Part shown: piece by piece, positions 48,004 through 57,572 of the stretch
How the letters are laid out: each line of letters opens with the position of its first letter
How positions within the stretch are numbered: the stretch's first letter is position 1
From: Sphingopyxis indica
GTDB lineage: Bacteria > Pseudomonadota > Alphaproteobacteria > Sphingomonadales > Sphingomonadaceae
NCBI RefSeq assembly: GCF_900188185.1
Contig: NZ_FZPA01000013.1
Coordinates: 1-64,000, forward strand
Length of the DNA stretch: 64,000 bases
Reading direction: 5' to 3'
Made by a program: the position numbers and the translations under genes
The notes under the pieces: model-generated
What the model was told of the DNA's origin: nothing
Database searches by the model: none
What the model saw: only the letters and a program-made list of their open reading frames with translations

Positions 48004-51000
48004 TGGGTCAATTCCTGCGGCTTGGGATCCGCGCCCGACGGGCGCCGCGCTTCGCGCCGCAAAACGGCGTTGCGGATCACGACGTAGAAGAGCGGGGTCA
48101 GAAAGAGGCCGAAAAGCGTCACCCCGAGCATGCCGGCGAACACCGCGACACCCATCGCCTGCCGCATCTCGGCGCCCGCGCCCGCGGCGATCGTCAGCGG
48201 AACCGCTCCCGCGATGAACGCGATCGACGTCATCAATATGGGGCGCAATCTCAACCGGCACGCCTCGAGCGCGGCAGCGGGCGGATCGAGCCCTTCCTGT
48301 TCCCGCGCGCGGGCGAACTCGACGATCAGGATCGCATTTTTCGCGGCCAGCCCGACGAGCACCACAAAGGCGATCTGCGTGAAGATATTGATATCGCCGC
48401 CAGTCAGCCAGACCCCGACGAGCGCGCTCAAGAGACACATGGGCACGATGAGCAGGACCGAGAGCGGCAGCGTCCAGCTATTATATTGCGCTGCGAGGAT
48501 CAGGAAGGCGAGAAGCACCGCGATCGGGAAGACGTAGAGTGCGGCGTTGCCCGCGGTCTTTTCCTGATAGGTCAGGTCGGTCCACTCGAAGGTCATGCCC
48601 TCGGGCAACTCGGCGCGCGCGATCCGTTCCATCGCCGCCACCGCCTGCCCCGAGCTGAAGCCCGGCGCGGGACCGCCGCTGATATCGGCCGACGGAAAGC
48701 CATTATAATGGATCACACGGTCGAGACCGGCGCCGGGGGCGGTCGTGACCAGCGCGGCAAGCGGGACCATATTGCCTTGGGCATTGCGGACCTGAAGCCG
48801 CCCGACCGCATCGGGCTGCGCCCGCGCGTCGGCTTCGGCCTGGGCATAGACCTGATAGGTACGCCCGAACCGGTTGAAGTCGTTGACGTAGAGCGAACCG
48901 AGATAGACCTGCATCGTTTCGAACACATCGGTCATGGCGACCCCCTGGGCGGCCGCCTTGGTCCGGTCGACATCGACCGAAAGTTCGGGCGAGGCGACAT
49001 TGTAGCTGGTCATCAGCCCGGCGAGCGCGGGTTCCTTGGCGGCCGCCGCCATCACCTTGGCGCTGGCCGCGGCGAGTGCCTCATAACCCGCGCCCGAGCG
49101 GTCCTCGATCTGCATCTTGAACCCGCCGGTCGCACCGAGGCCCGGAACCGGCGGCGGCGGGAACACGCCGACGAAGCCGTCGGGGACCGCCGCATATTTG
49201 CCCTGCAGCCGCCCTGCGATCGCCCCCGCCGCCATGTCCGGCGACGTGCGCTCCGAAAAGGGGTCGAGCATCACGAACATGACAGCGGCGTTGGGCACGT
49301 TGACGAAGCCGTTGATCGACAGGCCCGGAAAAGCGACGACGTTTTCTACCCCGGGCTCGGCCAGCGCGATCTTCGAGACCTGCTCGGCGACCGCCTGCGT
49401 GCGGTCGAGCGACGCCCCGTTGGGCAGCTGGACGATGCCGACGAGATAATATTTGTCCTGCGCGGGCACGAAGCCGGCGGGCAGCTTGTCAAAGGCGAAC
49501 CAGGTCAGACCGAGCAACCCGGCATAGGTCAGCCCCGCCACTGCGCCGCGCCGGATGACCCGCTGGACGCCGCCGACATAGGCCAGCGAGCCGCGATCGA
49601 AGGCCCGATTGAAGGGCCCGAACAGCCAGCCGAAGCCCTTGTCGATGGCACGCTGGATGCGGTCGCGCGGCAGGTCGTGGCCCTTGAGCAGCACCGCGGC
49701 GAGCGCCGGCGACAAGGTCAGCGAATTGACCGCCGACAAGATGGTCGAGATCGCGACAGTGAGCGCGAACTGGCGATAAAATTCGCCCTGCAATCCGCCC
49801 AGAAAGGCAGTAGGAATGAAGACGGCGGCGAGGACCGAGGTGATCGCGATGATCGGGCCGGTGACCTCCGCCATCGCCTTGCGCGCGGCCTCGCGCGGAA
49901 CTTCTCCGAGACCGATATGGCGTTCGACATTCTCGACGACGACGATCGCGTCATCGACGACGATACCGATCGAGAGCACCAGCCCGAACAGCGACAGGGT
50001 ATTCAGCGAAAAACCGAACAAATGCATGACCGCCAACGTCCCGACCAGCGAAACGGGCACAGCGACGAGCGGGATGATCGACGCACGCCACGTCTGGAGA
50101 AAGAGGATCACGACGAGGACCACGAGCAGGGTCGCCTCGATCAGCGTGACGATCACGCTTTCGATCGACGCCTCGACAAAGATCGTCGGATCATAAGCGA
50201 TGCGATGCACCAGCCCGTCAGGAAACTCGCCCGAGAGCCGCTTCATAGTCGCCCGGACCTCGGCCGCGGTATCGAGCGCGTTGGCACCCGGGCTTTGCAA
50301 GATCTGGAGCGCGATCGCGGGCTCGCCGTCGAGCAGCGAACGCAGCGCATAATCATTAGCGCCCATTTCGATCCGGGCGACCTCACCGAGCCGGGTGAGC
50401 TGGCCGTCGGCACCGGTCTTGACGACAATCGCAGCAAATTCTTCCTCGGTCGCGAGGCGGCCCTTCACCTCGAGCGCGACCTGTTGCGCGGCGGCAGGGT
50501 TCGGCTGGCGCCCGACGCTGCCCGCGGCGACTTCGACATTCTGCGCGCGGATCGCGGCGACGATATCGCTCGCGGTCAATCCGCGCGAAGCGATCCGCGC
50601 CGGGTCGAGCCAGACGCGCATCGAATATTCACCGGCACCCCACACGACCACATCGGCGATGCCGGGGATGCGCGCGATTTCGTCGCGGACCTGAAGCAGC
50701 GCATAGTTGGAGATGAAGAGCGGGTCATAACGCTTCGATGGCGACAGAAGATGCACCACCATCAGCGCGTCAGGCGCAACCTTCTGTGTGGTGACGCCGA
50801 GCCGCTGCACCGTCTCGGGCAGTCGTGGCAGCGCGCGAGATACGCGGTTCTGGACCTGAACCTGCGCGATGTCGGGATCGGTCCCTTGCGCGAAGGTGAC
50901 GGTGAGCGTCATCCGGCCGTCGGTGGCAGCCTGGCTCGACATATAGAGCATGCCCTCGACGCCGTTGACCGCCTGTTCGATCGGGCTGGCGACGGTTTCG

Positions 51001-51179
51001 GCGATAACCTCGGGCGAGGCGCCCGGATAGGCCGCGGCGACGGTCACCGTCGGCGGCGCGACCGCCGGATATTCGCTGAGCGGTAGCCGGAGCAGCGCGA
51101 GCAGCCCGGCAATCAGCAGGAGCACCGACAGCACGATCGCGAAGATCGGCCGGTCGATGAAGAAGCGGGGGAAGTTCAT
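48000..51179 (-). CDS. AcrB/MexB-type RND permease (HAE1 family)
   Basis: Drug/proton antiporter of 1059 residues. It begins MNFPRFFIDRPIFAIVLSVL, has twelve helices and two large loops, and carries the proton-relay helix FGLVLSIGIVVDDAIVVVEN with two adjacent Asp residues typical of HAE1 pumps, unlike the CzcA-type pump at 31 kb. The AYPGASPEVIAETVASPIEQ segment is also typical. Substrates are unknown. The operon lies next to copper genes and has a MerR-type promoter, so it could be induced by the same metal. Confidence 0.93.
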   Translation of the reverse strand: MNFPRFFIDRPIFAIVLSVLLLIAGLLALLRLPLSEYPAVAPPTVTVAAAYPGASPEVIAETVASPIEQAVNGVEGMLYMSSQAATDGRMTLTVTFAQGTDPDIAQVQVQNRVSRALPRLPETVQRLGVTTQKVAPDALMVVHLLSPSKRYDPLFISNYALLQVRDEIARIPGIADVVVWGAGEYSMRVWLDPARIASRGLTASDIVAAIRAQNVEVAAGSVGRQPNPAAAQQVALEVKGRLATEEEFAAIVVKTGADGQLTRLGEVARIEMGANDYALRSLLDGEPAIALQILQSPGANALDTAAEVRATMKRLSGEFPDGLVHRIAYDPTIFVEASIESVIVTLIEATLLVVLVVILFLQTWRASIIPLVAVPVSLVGTLAVMHLFGFSLNTLSLFGLVLSIGIVVDDAIVVVENVERHIGLGEVPREAARKAMAEVTGPIIAITSVLAAVFIPTAFLGGLQGEFYRQFALTVAISTILSAVNSLTLSPALAAVLLKGHDLPRDRIQRAIDKGFGWLFGPFNRAFDRGSLAYVGGVQRVIRRGAVAGLTYAGLLGLTWFAFDKLPAGFVPAQDKYYLVGIVQLPNGASLDRTQAVAEQVSKIALAEPGVENVVAFPGLSINGFVNVPNAAVMFVMLDPFSERTSPDMAAGAIAGRLQGKYAAVPDGFVGVFPPPPVPGLGATGGFKMQIEDRSGAGYEALAAASAKVMAAAAKEPALAGLMTSYNVASPELSVDVDRTKAAAQGVAMTDVFETMQVYLGSLYVNDFNRFGRTYQVYAQAEADARAQPDAVGRLQVRNAQGNMVPLAALVTTAPGAGLDRVIHYNGFPSADISGGPAPGFSSGQAVAAMERIARAELPEGMTFEWTDLTYQEKTAGNAALYVFPIAVLLAFLILAAQYNSWTLPLSVLLIVPMCLLSALVGVWLTGGDINIFTQIAFVVLVGLAAKNAILIVEFARAREQEGLDPPAAALEACRLRLRPILMTSIAFIAGAVPLTIAAGAGAEMRQAMGVAVFAGMLGVTLFGLFLTPLFYVVIRNAVLRREARRPSGADPKPQELTQ

Positions 51180-52342
51180 CGTGCCGGCTCCCGCTGGACG
51201 CTGGTTTTCTGCACGCCGTTGCCGCGCGGCATCGAGACGATCCTGGGTTTGACCGCCATGCCGGGGCCAGCCAGCCCCTTGACGACGACGCGGTCGCCGG
51301 GCCGCAAGCCCGTCTCGACGACGCGCAGGCCATCGACGATTGGACCGAGCGTCACCGGCCGATATTCGGTCATATTCTTTGCGCCCAGCACGAGGACGAA
51401 GCGCCGCCCCTGTTCGACACCGATCGCGAGGTCGCTGACGAGGATCGCGGACCGGGCCTTGTCGGTCGCGACATCGACTTCGGCGAACAGGCCCGGCGCC
51501 AGACGACCACCCGGATTGGGCAGGATCGCGCGCGCGCGGATCGTCCCCGTCGCGCGGTCGAGGCGGTTGCCGATGAAGTCCAGCCGCGCCGTTCGGGTGC
51601 TTCCATCTTCGAGGCGAACGCCGACCTTGGCCTCGGCACCGTGGCCGCGACGATCAGCGAGCGAGCGAAGGTAGGTCGCCTCGTCGACATCGAATTCGAC
51701 ATGGAGCGGATCGACCGAGACGATGGTGGTGAGCGGCGTCGCCGCCTCGACGCCGGCAACCAGATTGCCGCGGGTGACGAGAATCTGGCCGACCCGGCCG
51801 GCGATAGGCGCCTCGACGCCGGCATAGCGAAGGTCGAGCGCGGCCAGCCGTTCGGCGGCGCGCGCCGACGCGACCTGCGCTTCGCGTTCGTGCAAGGTCG
51901 CGGTGGTCACGTCCGAGCGTTCGCGCGCGGCGACCCCCTCGGCGACCAACTTGCGCGCGCGCGCATCCTCGGCCTGCGCGAGGCCCAGCCGCGCTTCGGC
52001 TTCGCGCGTCGCCGCGCGTGCCGCGGCGTGCCGCGCCGCGAAGGGCGCGTTATCGAGGCGAAAAAGGATCTGCCCGCGCCGGACGATCTGCCCCTCGGGA
52101 ACGCTGACGTCGGCAATATAGCCCGAGACGCGCGGCTTGAGCTCGACCGTCTCCACCGCGGTCAAGCGGCCGGTATAGGTCGAACGTGGTATATGGTCCT
52201 GCACCACGACCGATGCGGCAAGCACCATCGGCGGGGCTGGGGCAGCGGCCTGTTCGCCGCCTTCCGGCCCGCGCGCCCAAAGCACCACGAGCCCCGTCGC
52301 CAATATCGCGCCCAGCGCCGCGGCGACCCTCGATTTTCGCAT
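51176..52342 (-). CDS. HlyD/AcrA-type membrane fusion protein
   Basis: Periplasmic adaptor of the RND pump. One N-terminal membrane or signal helix (VAAALGAILATGLVVLWARG), then RPRVSGYIADV-type lipoyl half (VELKPRVSGYIADVSVPEGQ), an Ala/Arg/Glu-rich hairpin coiled coil, and the second half IAGRVGQILVTRGNLV. It has 388 residues and ends with the typical GLRPGDRVVVKGLAG. The first gene of the leftward operon; the CueR-like site lies about 60-85 bases upstream. Confidence 0.92.
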   Translation of the reverse strand: MRKSRVAAALGAILATGLVVLWARGPEGGEQAAAPAPPMVLAASVVVQDHIPRSTYTGRLTAVETVELKPRVSGYIADVSVPEGQIVRRGQILFRLDNAPFAARHAAARAATREAEARLGLAQAEDARARKLVAEGVAARERSDVTTATLHEREAQVASARAAERLAALDLRYAGVEAPIAGRVGQILVTRGNLVAGVEAATPLTTIVSVDPLHVEFDVDEATYLRSLADRRGHGAEAKVGVRLEDGSTRTARLDFIGNRLDRATGTIRARAILPNPGGRLAPGLFAEVDVATDKARSAILVSDLAIGVEQGRRFVLVLGAKNMTEYRPVTLGPIVDGLRVVETGLRPGDRVVVKGLAGPGMAVKPRIVSMPRGNGVQKTSVQREPAR

Positions 52343-52402
52343 CTCAACCTCCGAATCCGTGCTCGCCGATCCGGATGGATGGCGAGCTCATATTTCGGGG
52401 GT

Positions 52403-52428
52403 GCGGTTTTCCATCGTTGGAGGGTCAA
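52403..52428 (-). promoter_or_regulatory. MerR/CueR-type promoter of the RND operon
   Basis: On the minus strand TTGACC (52428-52423) is followed by CTCCAACGATGGAAAACC. It shares TTGACC and the ACGATGG core with the copA and copZ promoters, although the dyad is weaker (TCC-N6-GGA) and no good -10 was seen at 19 bases. It lies 60-85 bases upstream of the adaptor gene. The similarity is visible; binding is inferred. Confidence 0.55.
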
Positions 52429-52611
52429 GAGGTTTTCTTCGTCGGCGTCGAATGTGCATGAATCCGTAGAAGACACCGCGCCTATCGGTAGGCGGAGCTC
52501 TGCGGCAATAGTAATCCGGCGTGCGGCGACCGCGTTGGTCAGGGCTATGTCCCGCGAAGGTCGGGAAAAGCCCCTCCGCACGCGGAAAGGCCAAATGATC
52601 CCGAGGCCAAG

Positions 52612-53106
52612 CTAGTGCGTGCGGTTCGATGAACCCGCAGCATGGCGCCGGGCGGATTGTCCGCCGGACCTACCGAAACGCCGGGGTTCGCGCGGTTGGA
52701 GGCGCGGCGTCGCGCCCCCCTCTTCCGCCAGCCCCTCAATGATCGGACAATCGGGCCTGTCGTCACCGTGGCAATGATTGGCCAGTGTCTCGAGCGTCCG
52801 CACCATGGCTTCGATCTCGGCCATTTTTTCCTTGAGGCGCGCGATATGTTCGAGCGCGAAAGCCTTGACGTCGGCGCTGGCGCGGCTTCGGTCGGACCAG
52901 AGGCCCAGCAGCTCGCCGATCTGCTCCACGGTGAAGCCGAGATCGCGTGCGCGCCGGATGAAGCGCAGGCGGTGCACGTCGGCGTCGTCATAGTCGCGGT
53001 AACCTGAGTCCTGACGCGCAGCCTTGGGGATGAGACCCGTCTGTTCGTAATAGCGGATCATCTTTGGAGAGACGCCCGATATTTTCGCGGCGCGGCCGAT
53101 GTTCAT
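52612..53106 (-). CDS. cueR: CueR-like MerR-family monovalent metal regulator
   Basis: MerR-type activator of copA and probably of the neighbouring RND and copZ promoters. The N-terminal HTH is [20 protein letters not shown] and the dimerisation helix spans about residues 80-110. Metal residues fit the monovalent-ion subgroup: Ser77, Cys112 and Cys120 in the loop [12 protein letters not shown]. Position 118 is Pro and 113 is His, unlike the Ala118/Pro113 of E. coli CueR. At 164 residues it has an Arg/Pro-rich extension past residue 130. Its start overlaps the copA stop by 4 bases. Confidence 0.88.
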   Translation of the reverse strand: MNIGRAAKISGVSPKMIRYYEQTGLIPKAARQDSGYRDYDDADVHRLRFIRRARDLGFTVEQIGELLGLWSDRSRASADVKAFALEHIARLKEKMAEIEAMVRTLETLANHCHGDDRPDCPIIEGLAEEGGATPRLQPREPRRFGRSGGQSARRHAAGSSNRTH

Positions 53107-55637
53107 GCCGCCTCTCCTTCTTTTCCCTTGTCGGCGGCGATCACCGGCCGGAAGGCCTTCAGCCTGAGTGCATTGCTTAGCACGAAGACACTCGACAGCG
53201 CCATCGCACCGGCGGCGAACACGGGCGACAACAAAGTCCCGTTCAGCGGGTAGAGCACCCCCGCTGCAACGGGGATCAGCGCCGCATTATAGCCGAACGC
53301 CCAGAACAGATTCTGCTGGATATTCCGGATCGTCGCCTTCGACAGCGCGATCGCGTTGACCACGCCGCGCAGGTCGCCCGACATCAGCACGACATCGGCG
53401 GACTCGATCGCAACGTCGGTGCCGGTGCCAATCGCCAGACCGACGTCGGCCTCGGCGAGCGCGGGTGCGTCGTTGATGCCGTCGCCGACGAAGGCGACCT
53501 TGCGGCCACCCGCGCGAAGCCGGTGTATGGCATCGACCTTTCCGTCGGGAAGCACTTCGCCGACGACCTCGTCGATCCCCAGCGTACGCGCGACGGCATC
53601 GGCGGTCGCCTGATTATCGCCGGTGATCATCGCGACCTTGAGCCCGAGGGCGTGGAGCGCCCGGATCGCCTCGGGCGTCGTGTCCTTGACCGGATCGGCG
53701 ACCGCAATCACCGCCGCGAGTTTGCCGTCGATCGCAGCATAGAGCGGCGACTTGCCTGCCGTGCCAAGTTCGCGCGCCTTGGCGGCAAAGGCCGACACAT
53801 TATGGCCCAGCCTGGTCATGAACCGATCGGCGCCGACCTGAACCTCGCGGCCACCGACCTTTGCTGATACGCCATAACCGGGAATGGCTTCGAACGCCGC
53901 GGGCGATGGAGCGTCCAAACCGCGCGCATTCGCGGCCGCCACGATGGCTTCGGCGATCGGATGCTCGGACTGGCTTTCGACGCTGGCGACCAGCGCCAGC
54001 ACTTCGACGCGCCCGAAGCCTGCGGCCGGCTCAAGGTCGGTCAGTTCGGGGCGCCCCTTGGTCAGTGTGCCGGTCTTGTCGAGCGCGATGACGGTCACGT
54101 CGCGCAGCGTCTGAAGCGCCTCGCCCTTGCGGAACAGCACGCCCAGTTCGGCGGCGCGTCCGGTGCCGACCATGATCGAGGTTGGCGTCGCGAGTCCCAT
54201 CGCGCATGGGCAGGCGATAATCAGCACGGCCACCGCATTCACCAACGCAAAGGTCAGCGCCGGATCGGGGCCGACGATCAGCCATATCAGGAAAGTCAGC
54301 CCCGCAATTCCCATCACCGCAGGCACGAACCAAGCGGTGACCTTGTCGACCATCGCCTGGATCGGCAACTTCGATCCCTGCGCCTGCTCGACCATGCGGA
54401 TAATCTGAGCCAGCACCGTATCCCCGCCGACTTTGGTCGCGCGGAAGGTGAAGGCGCCGGCCTTGTTGATCGTGCCGCCGACGACGGCCGCGCCGGCAGC
54501 CTTGGCGACCGGAGCCGGCTCGCCGGTGATCATCGACTCATCGACCCAGGAGCTCCCGTCGACAACCTCGCCATCGACCGGCACGCGTTCGCCCGGGCGC
54601 ACCTGAACGATATCACCGGCGCGAACATCGGCGAGCGCAACTTCCAGCGCCGCACCATCGCGCACGACGCGCGCGGTTTTCGCCTGCAGCCCGACGAGCC
54701 GCTTGATCGCCTCCGATGTTCGCCCCTTCGCCTTGGCCTCGAGATAGCGACCGAGCAGGATCAGCGCGACGATCACCGCCGCGGCTTCATAATAGACGTT
54801 TGCGGTGCCGGACGGCAGGACGTGGGGGGCGAAGGTTGCGACCAGCGAATAGCCCCATGCGGCGCTCGTCCCCAGCGTGACGAGCGAGTTCATGTCGGGG
54901 GTGCCGCGCAGGATCGCGGGAATGCCCTTCTGGAAAAAGCGCAGCCCGGGGCCGAAAAGAATGAGGGTGGTCAGTGCAAACTGAATGAGCCAGCTCGTCT
55001 GCATCCCGATGCGGGTCATGACGAAATCATGGACGGCGGGGACGAGGTGCGAGCCCATCTCGAGGATGAACACCGGCAGCGCCAGCACCGCCGCGAGAAG
55101 CAGCGAGCGGCGTAGACTGTCCAGTTCCTGCTCGCGCACCAGGGCTTCCCGGTCGATGGAGCTGCCTTCGTCTACGACCCGGCGCAGTTCATAGCCGGCA
55201 CCGCGGATCGCGCTTTCCAGATCCTCGAGCGTGACAGCGCCGCTGCGGTAGCGGATGCTGGCCCTCTCGGTCGCGAGATTGACGGTCGCGGCGGTGACTC
55301 CCGCCACCTTCGAAAGGGCCTTCTCGACATGCCCGACGCACGACGCGCAGGTCATGCCCGCAACGCCGATTTCGGCTTCGGTTTCGGGCACCTCGTAGCC
55401 GGCGCTCTCGACCGCTTGCACGACGGCGCCGGGATCGGACACTCCAGCGAATGTCACGTCGGCGCGGTTGGTCGCCAGATTGACGGCGACCCCGGTTACG
55501 CCCGGCAGCTTGCCGATCGCCTTTTCGACATGGCCGACGCAGGACGCGCAGGTCATGCCGGCGACGGCGACGCTCAGACGCTCCGGCCCGGTGGTCGGAG
55601 CATCACTTTTCCGCCTCAACTCGATAACATCGGACAT
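53103..55637 (-). CDS. copA: Copper-exporting P1B-type ATPase
   Basis: Cu(I) export ATPase. Two N-terminal HMA domains carry [14 protein letters not shown] (near residues 29 and 98). The transmembrane metal site is [13 protein letters not shown] (CPC, near residue 475), and the phosphorylation motif is [15 protein letters not shown] near 520. [18 protein letters not shown] is the hinge motif. ATG at 55637 follows a GGAG site; a GTG at 55640 is also possible. The product has 844 residues and overlaps cueR. Confidence 0.95.
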   Translation of the reverse strand: MSDVIELRRKSDAPTTGPERLSVAVAGMTCASCVGHVEKAIGKLPGVTGVAVNLATNRADVTFAGVSDPGAVVQAVESAGYEVPETEAEIGVAGMTCASCVGHVEKALSKVAGVTAATVNLATERASIRYRSGAVTLEDLESAIRGAGYELRRVVDEGSSIDREALVREQELDSLRRSLLLAAVLALPVFILEMGSHLVPAVHDFVMTRIGMQTSWLIQFALTTLILFGPGLRFFQKGIPAILRGTPDMNSLVTLGTSAAWGYSLVATFAPHVLPSGTANVYYEAAAVIVALILLGRYLEAKAKGRTSEAIKRLVGLQAKTARVVRDGAALEVALADVRAGDIVQVRPGERVPVDGEVVDGSSWVDESMITGEPAPVAKAAGAAVVGGTINKAGAFTFRATKVGGDTVLAQIIRMVEQAQGSKLPIQAMVDKVTAWFVPAVMGIAGLTFLIWLIVGPDPALTFALVNAVAVLIIACPCAMGLATPTSIMVGTGRAAELGVLFRKGEALQTLRDVTVIALDKTGTLTKGRPELTDLEPAAGFGRVEVLALVASVESQSEHPIAEAIVAAANARGLDAPSPAAFEAIPGYGVSAKVGGREVQVGADRFMTRLGHNVSAFAAKARELGTAGKSPLYAAIDGKLAAVIAVADPVKDTTPEAIRALHALGLKVAMITGDNQATADAVARTLGIDEVVGEVLPDGKVDAIHRLRAGGRKVAFVGDGINDAPALAEADVGLAIGTGTDVAIESADVVLMSGDLRGVVNAIALSKATIRNIQQNLFWAFGYNAALIPVAAGVLYPLNGTLLSPVFAAGAMALSSVFVLSNALRLKAFRPVIAADKGKEGEAA

Positions 55638-55670
55638 CACATATTTCTCCGGATCTGCTCGTTCGACCGG

Positions 55671-55701
55671 AATCTGGGGCTTCCAACGATGGGAAGGTCA
55701 A
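55671..55701 (-). promoter_or_regulatory. CueR-type promoter of copA
   Basis: On the minus strand TTGACC (55701-55696), a 19-base spacer with the dyad CTTCC-N7-GGAAG, then CAGATT (55676-55671). A 19-base spacer bridged by a dyad is the hallmark of MerR-activated promoters. Confidence 0.75.
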
Positions 55702-55728
55702 GGGGGGAGAAAAATGTCTGTGGAGGCA

Positions 55729-55759
55729 TTGACCTTGCCACGATGGCAAACCCCATCTT
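55729..55759 (+). promoter_or_regulatory. CueR-type promoter of copZ
   Basis: TTGACC (55729-55734), 19-base spacer with dyad TTGCC-N5-GGCAA, then CATCTT (55754-55759). It is divergent from the copA promoter, with the same layout, so one regulator can serve both. Confidence 0.75.
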
Positions 55760-55787
55760 CGGACATCAAGCAAAGTTTGGAGGCAAT

Positions 55788-55988
55788 ATGACGATCCGTT
55801 TCAATATTCCCGGGATGACCTGCGGCGGTTGCGCGCGCTCGATCACCAAGGCGATTCAGGGCATCGATACGCAGGCCAAGGTCGAAACCGACATTCCCGA
55901 AAGGCTGGTCAGCGTCGAGACCAGCGCAGACATCGCGTCGCTCAGCGCGGCGCTCCGCGAAGCCGGCTATGAGGCGCAGGCGGCATAG
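55788..55988 (+). CDS. copZ: CopZ-like copper chaperone (HMA domain)
   Basis: A 66-residue heavy-metal-associated protein. The metal-binding motif is NIPGMTCGGCARSITKAIQG (Cys at positions 12 and 15), followed by a ferredoxin-like beta-alpha fold ending AALREAGYEAQAA. It should pass Cu(I) or a similar ion to CopA. A GGAGG site lies 5 bases before the ATG, and the MerR-type promoter is upstream, divergent from copA. Confidence 0.9.
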   Translation: MTIRFNIPGMTCGGCARSITKAIQGIDTQAKVETDIPERLVSVETSADIASLSAALREAGYEAQAA

Positions 55989-56104
55989 GAAGGGGCGCCA
56001 AGAGCCTGATCAACCTGGGGAAATAGATCCAGATCTGGTTCCAGTTCGTCTTTCGCCCAAGGTCTCGGCGGTTATATTCTCCTTTCCATTTCCTGGCGTG
56101 GAGA

Positions 56105-56335
56105 ATGAAATTGCGACAATCCGCCATCCTGTTACTCGGGCTCAGCCTGTCCGCCTGCGGCCAAAGCGAGCCGCGCAGTACCCAGTATTTCGAGACGAAT
56201 CTCGACGAGGCGCGAAAGGTCGTCGCTGGCTGCCGGGATGGCTCGATGCGCGGCGATGAATGTACGAACGCCGACGTCGCGGTGCAGACGGTCGAAGGCC
56301 GCGAGCGTTTCAAGCGGTTTCTGGGCAAGGATTAA
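56105..56335 (+). CDS. EexN-like entry exclusion lipoprotein
   Basis: A 76-residue lipoprotein: signal SAILLLGLSLSAC with the lipobox Cys, then YFETNLDEARKVVAGCRDGS and RGDECTNADVAVQTVEGRER. The Cys pair and N-terminal YF-x3-LDEAR pattern correspond to the EexN family, inner-membrane lipoproteins that block uptake of related conjugative elements. It lies more than 40 kb from the trb operon, right after the copper genes. Function inferred from family resemblance. Confidence 0.75.
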   Translation: MKLRQSAILLLGLSLSACGQSEPRSTQYFETNLDEARKVVAGCRDGSMRGDECTNADVAVQTVEGRERFKRFLGKD

Positions 56336-56404
56336 GCCAAGACACGATCACCGCACCTAACCTTTGGCGATTGCTAGTCCGACACGTTCCGATAAAGCGC
56401 CCGC

Positions 56405-56572
56405 ATGACCGACGAACTGACGAGTATCGTCCTGCGCGCCGTCGAACGGGTTCCGCAATGGGTCCGCCGCGACCTGGAATCGAAAGATCCTGTCGGCCGC
56501 ATCCAGGCCGAGGAAGCGCTCGCCGCAATGATCGCCGAAGTGCTGCGAAAAGCGGACAGCGCGGCGGACTAG
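56405..56572 (+). CDS. Small protein resembling DUF6771
   Basis: A 55-residue helical protein, from ATG 56405 to TAG 56572, reading VLRAVERVPQWVRRDLESKD and QAEEALAAMIAEVLRKA. The pattern (helix, a W-x-R-x2-L segment, then a helix with the A-x2-LA core) resembles the DUF6771 group of sphingomonad small proteins. It has no known function. It is convergent with the MNT-HEPN gene. Confidence 0.6.
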   Translation: MTDELTSIVLRAVERVPQWVRRDLESKDPVGRIQAEEALAAMIAEVLRKADSAAD

Positions 56573-56582
56573 CTCGCAGCTA

Positions 56583-57509
56583 TCACGCCGGGCGGCTCCG
56601 TTCCTCAAGCTCCGCGATGCGCTCGGAGCAGATCGCATGGACCGCGCGCCCCAGTTCCTCGACACAATTGCCGAGCCAGAGAAGCTCATCCTCGGTGATG
56701 CGGTAATGCTTCGAGTAGCGCGCCTTCACATAAGCTTCCTTGAGCTTCTCGAAGCGAGCGCGATCTGTCCGCGTCTCGCGCGGCCAGGCGTTGACCAACC
56801 GCATGTCGATGCGCTCGGCTTGGGTCCTCAGGAACCCAAGGTTATGAACGTGCGGAGTATAGAAGGTGCAGACGAGTAGAACGCAATGATACAGCCGTTC
56901 TGTCGCTTGATGAGTTAGAAACGCTGCATCCTTTAGTCGGCCCGACTGCCGGCTGAAGTTTGCGGTCTCCAACATTCCAGATGCCGCCGGCATCCACTCG
57001 TCGAAATATTCCTGCGCCATCGCCAGCGCCTGTTCGGGCGTCTTCGGCTTCGGCTTATGCAGCGGCTTCTCGTCATATTCGTAGAGCGCGATCCCGTCCT
57101 TCGCGACATCCATGAAGAAATAGCGCCCATGCGCCAGCCCGTCGTTCACCTCCTGCAGCGTGTGCACGATGAAATTGACCGGCGTGTGCAGCGTCTTGTC
57201 GATCGCCAGTTCGCGAATGAGCCGATCCTCAAGCTTCAGCCAAAAATCGACCCGCTCGGTCAGGCGCTTGTCGTTGACGATGATGAGCAGATCGAAATCC
57301 GACCGATAGCCCTTGGCGGTATGCGGCTCATCGACCCAGCCGCCGCGCGCATAGCTGCCGTAGAGGATCAGCTTTTCGATCCGGCCCTTCTTCTTCCAGC
57401 CCATCGTCGCAAGCGCGATCGCATCCTCGAATTCTTCGAAGATGATCGCCTTCACGCGCTCGAGCTCGCGCTGCTTGTTCGGCGGTAGATGATCGAGATC
57501 GGTTCGCAT
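56583..57509 (-). CDS. Nucleotidyltransferase-HEPN fusion protein
   Basis: A one-chain MNT-HEPN toxin-antitoxin-like protein of 308 residues. The nucleotidyltransferase half has LILYGSYARGGW and SDFDLLIIV (catalytic Gly-Ser and Asp-x-Asp). The HEPN half begins ALAMAQEYFDEWMPAASGML and has KARYSKHYRITEDELLWL near its end. The canonical HEPN R-x4-6-H is not clean here; the segment shows Arg-x3-His. In most loci the two domains are separate proteins, the nucleotidyltransferase neutralising the HEPN RNase by AMPylation. The ATG at 57509 is chosen because the codons upstream do not match the family. Confidence 0.85.
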   Translation of the reverse strand: MRTDLDHLPPNKQRELERVKAIIFEEFEDAIALATMGWKKKGRIEKLILYGSYARGGWVDEPHTAKGYRSDFDLLIIVNDKRLTERVDFWLKLEDRLIRELAIDKTLHTPVNFIVHTLQEVNDGLAHGRYFFMDVAKDGIALYEYDEKPLHKPKPKTPEQALAMAQEYFDEWMPAASGMLETANFSRQSGRLKDAAFLTHQATERLYHCVLLVCTFYTPHVHNLGFLRTQAERIDMRLVNAWPRETRTDRARFEKLKEAYVKARYSKHYRITEDELLWLGNCVEELGRAVHAICSERIAELEERSRPA

Positions 57510-57572
57510 GACTATTCTCACCCTGTAAGTCCGCTCGCCCGATGGCAAGCTATGTTGCAGCCAAATCTGCCG

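Noticed and set aside
46555-48438. N-terminal extension of the outer membrane factor from 48438
   Set aside because: The codons before 48003 lie inside the permease gene and precede a proper lipoprotein signal, so they are not part of the protein.
47715-51086. A 1123-codon open frame on the plus strand
   Set aside because: It is antisense to the RND permease and outer membrane factor and has no recognisable domain.
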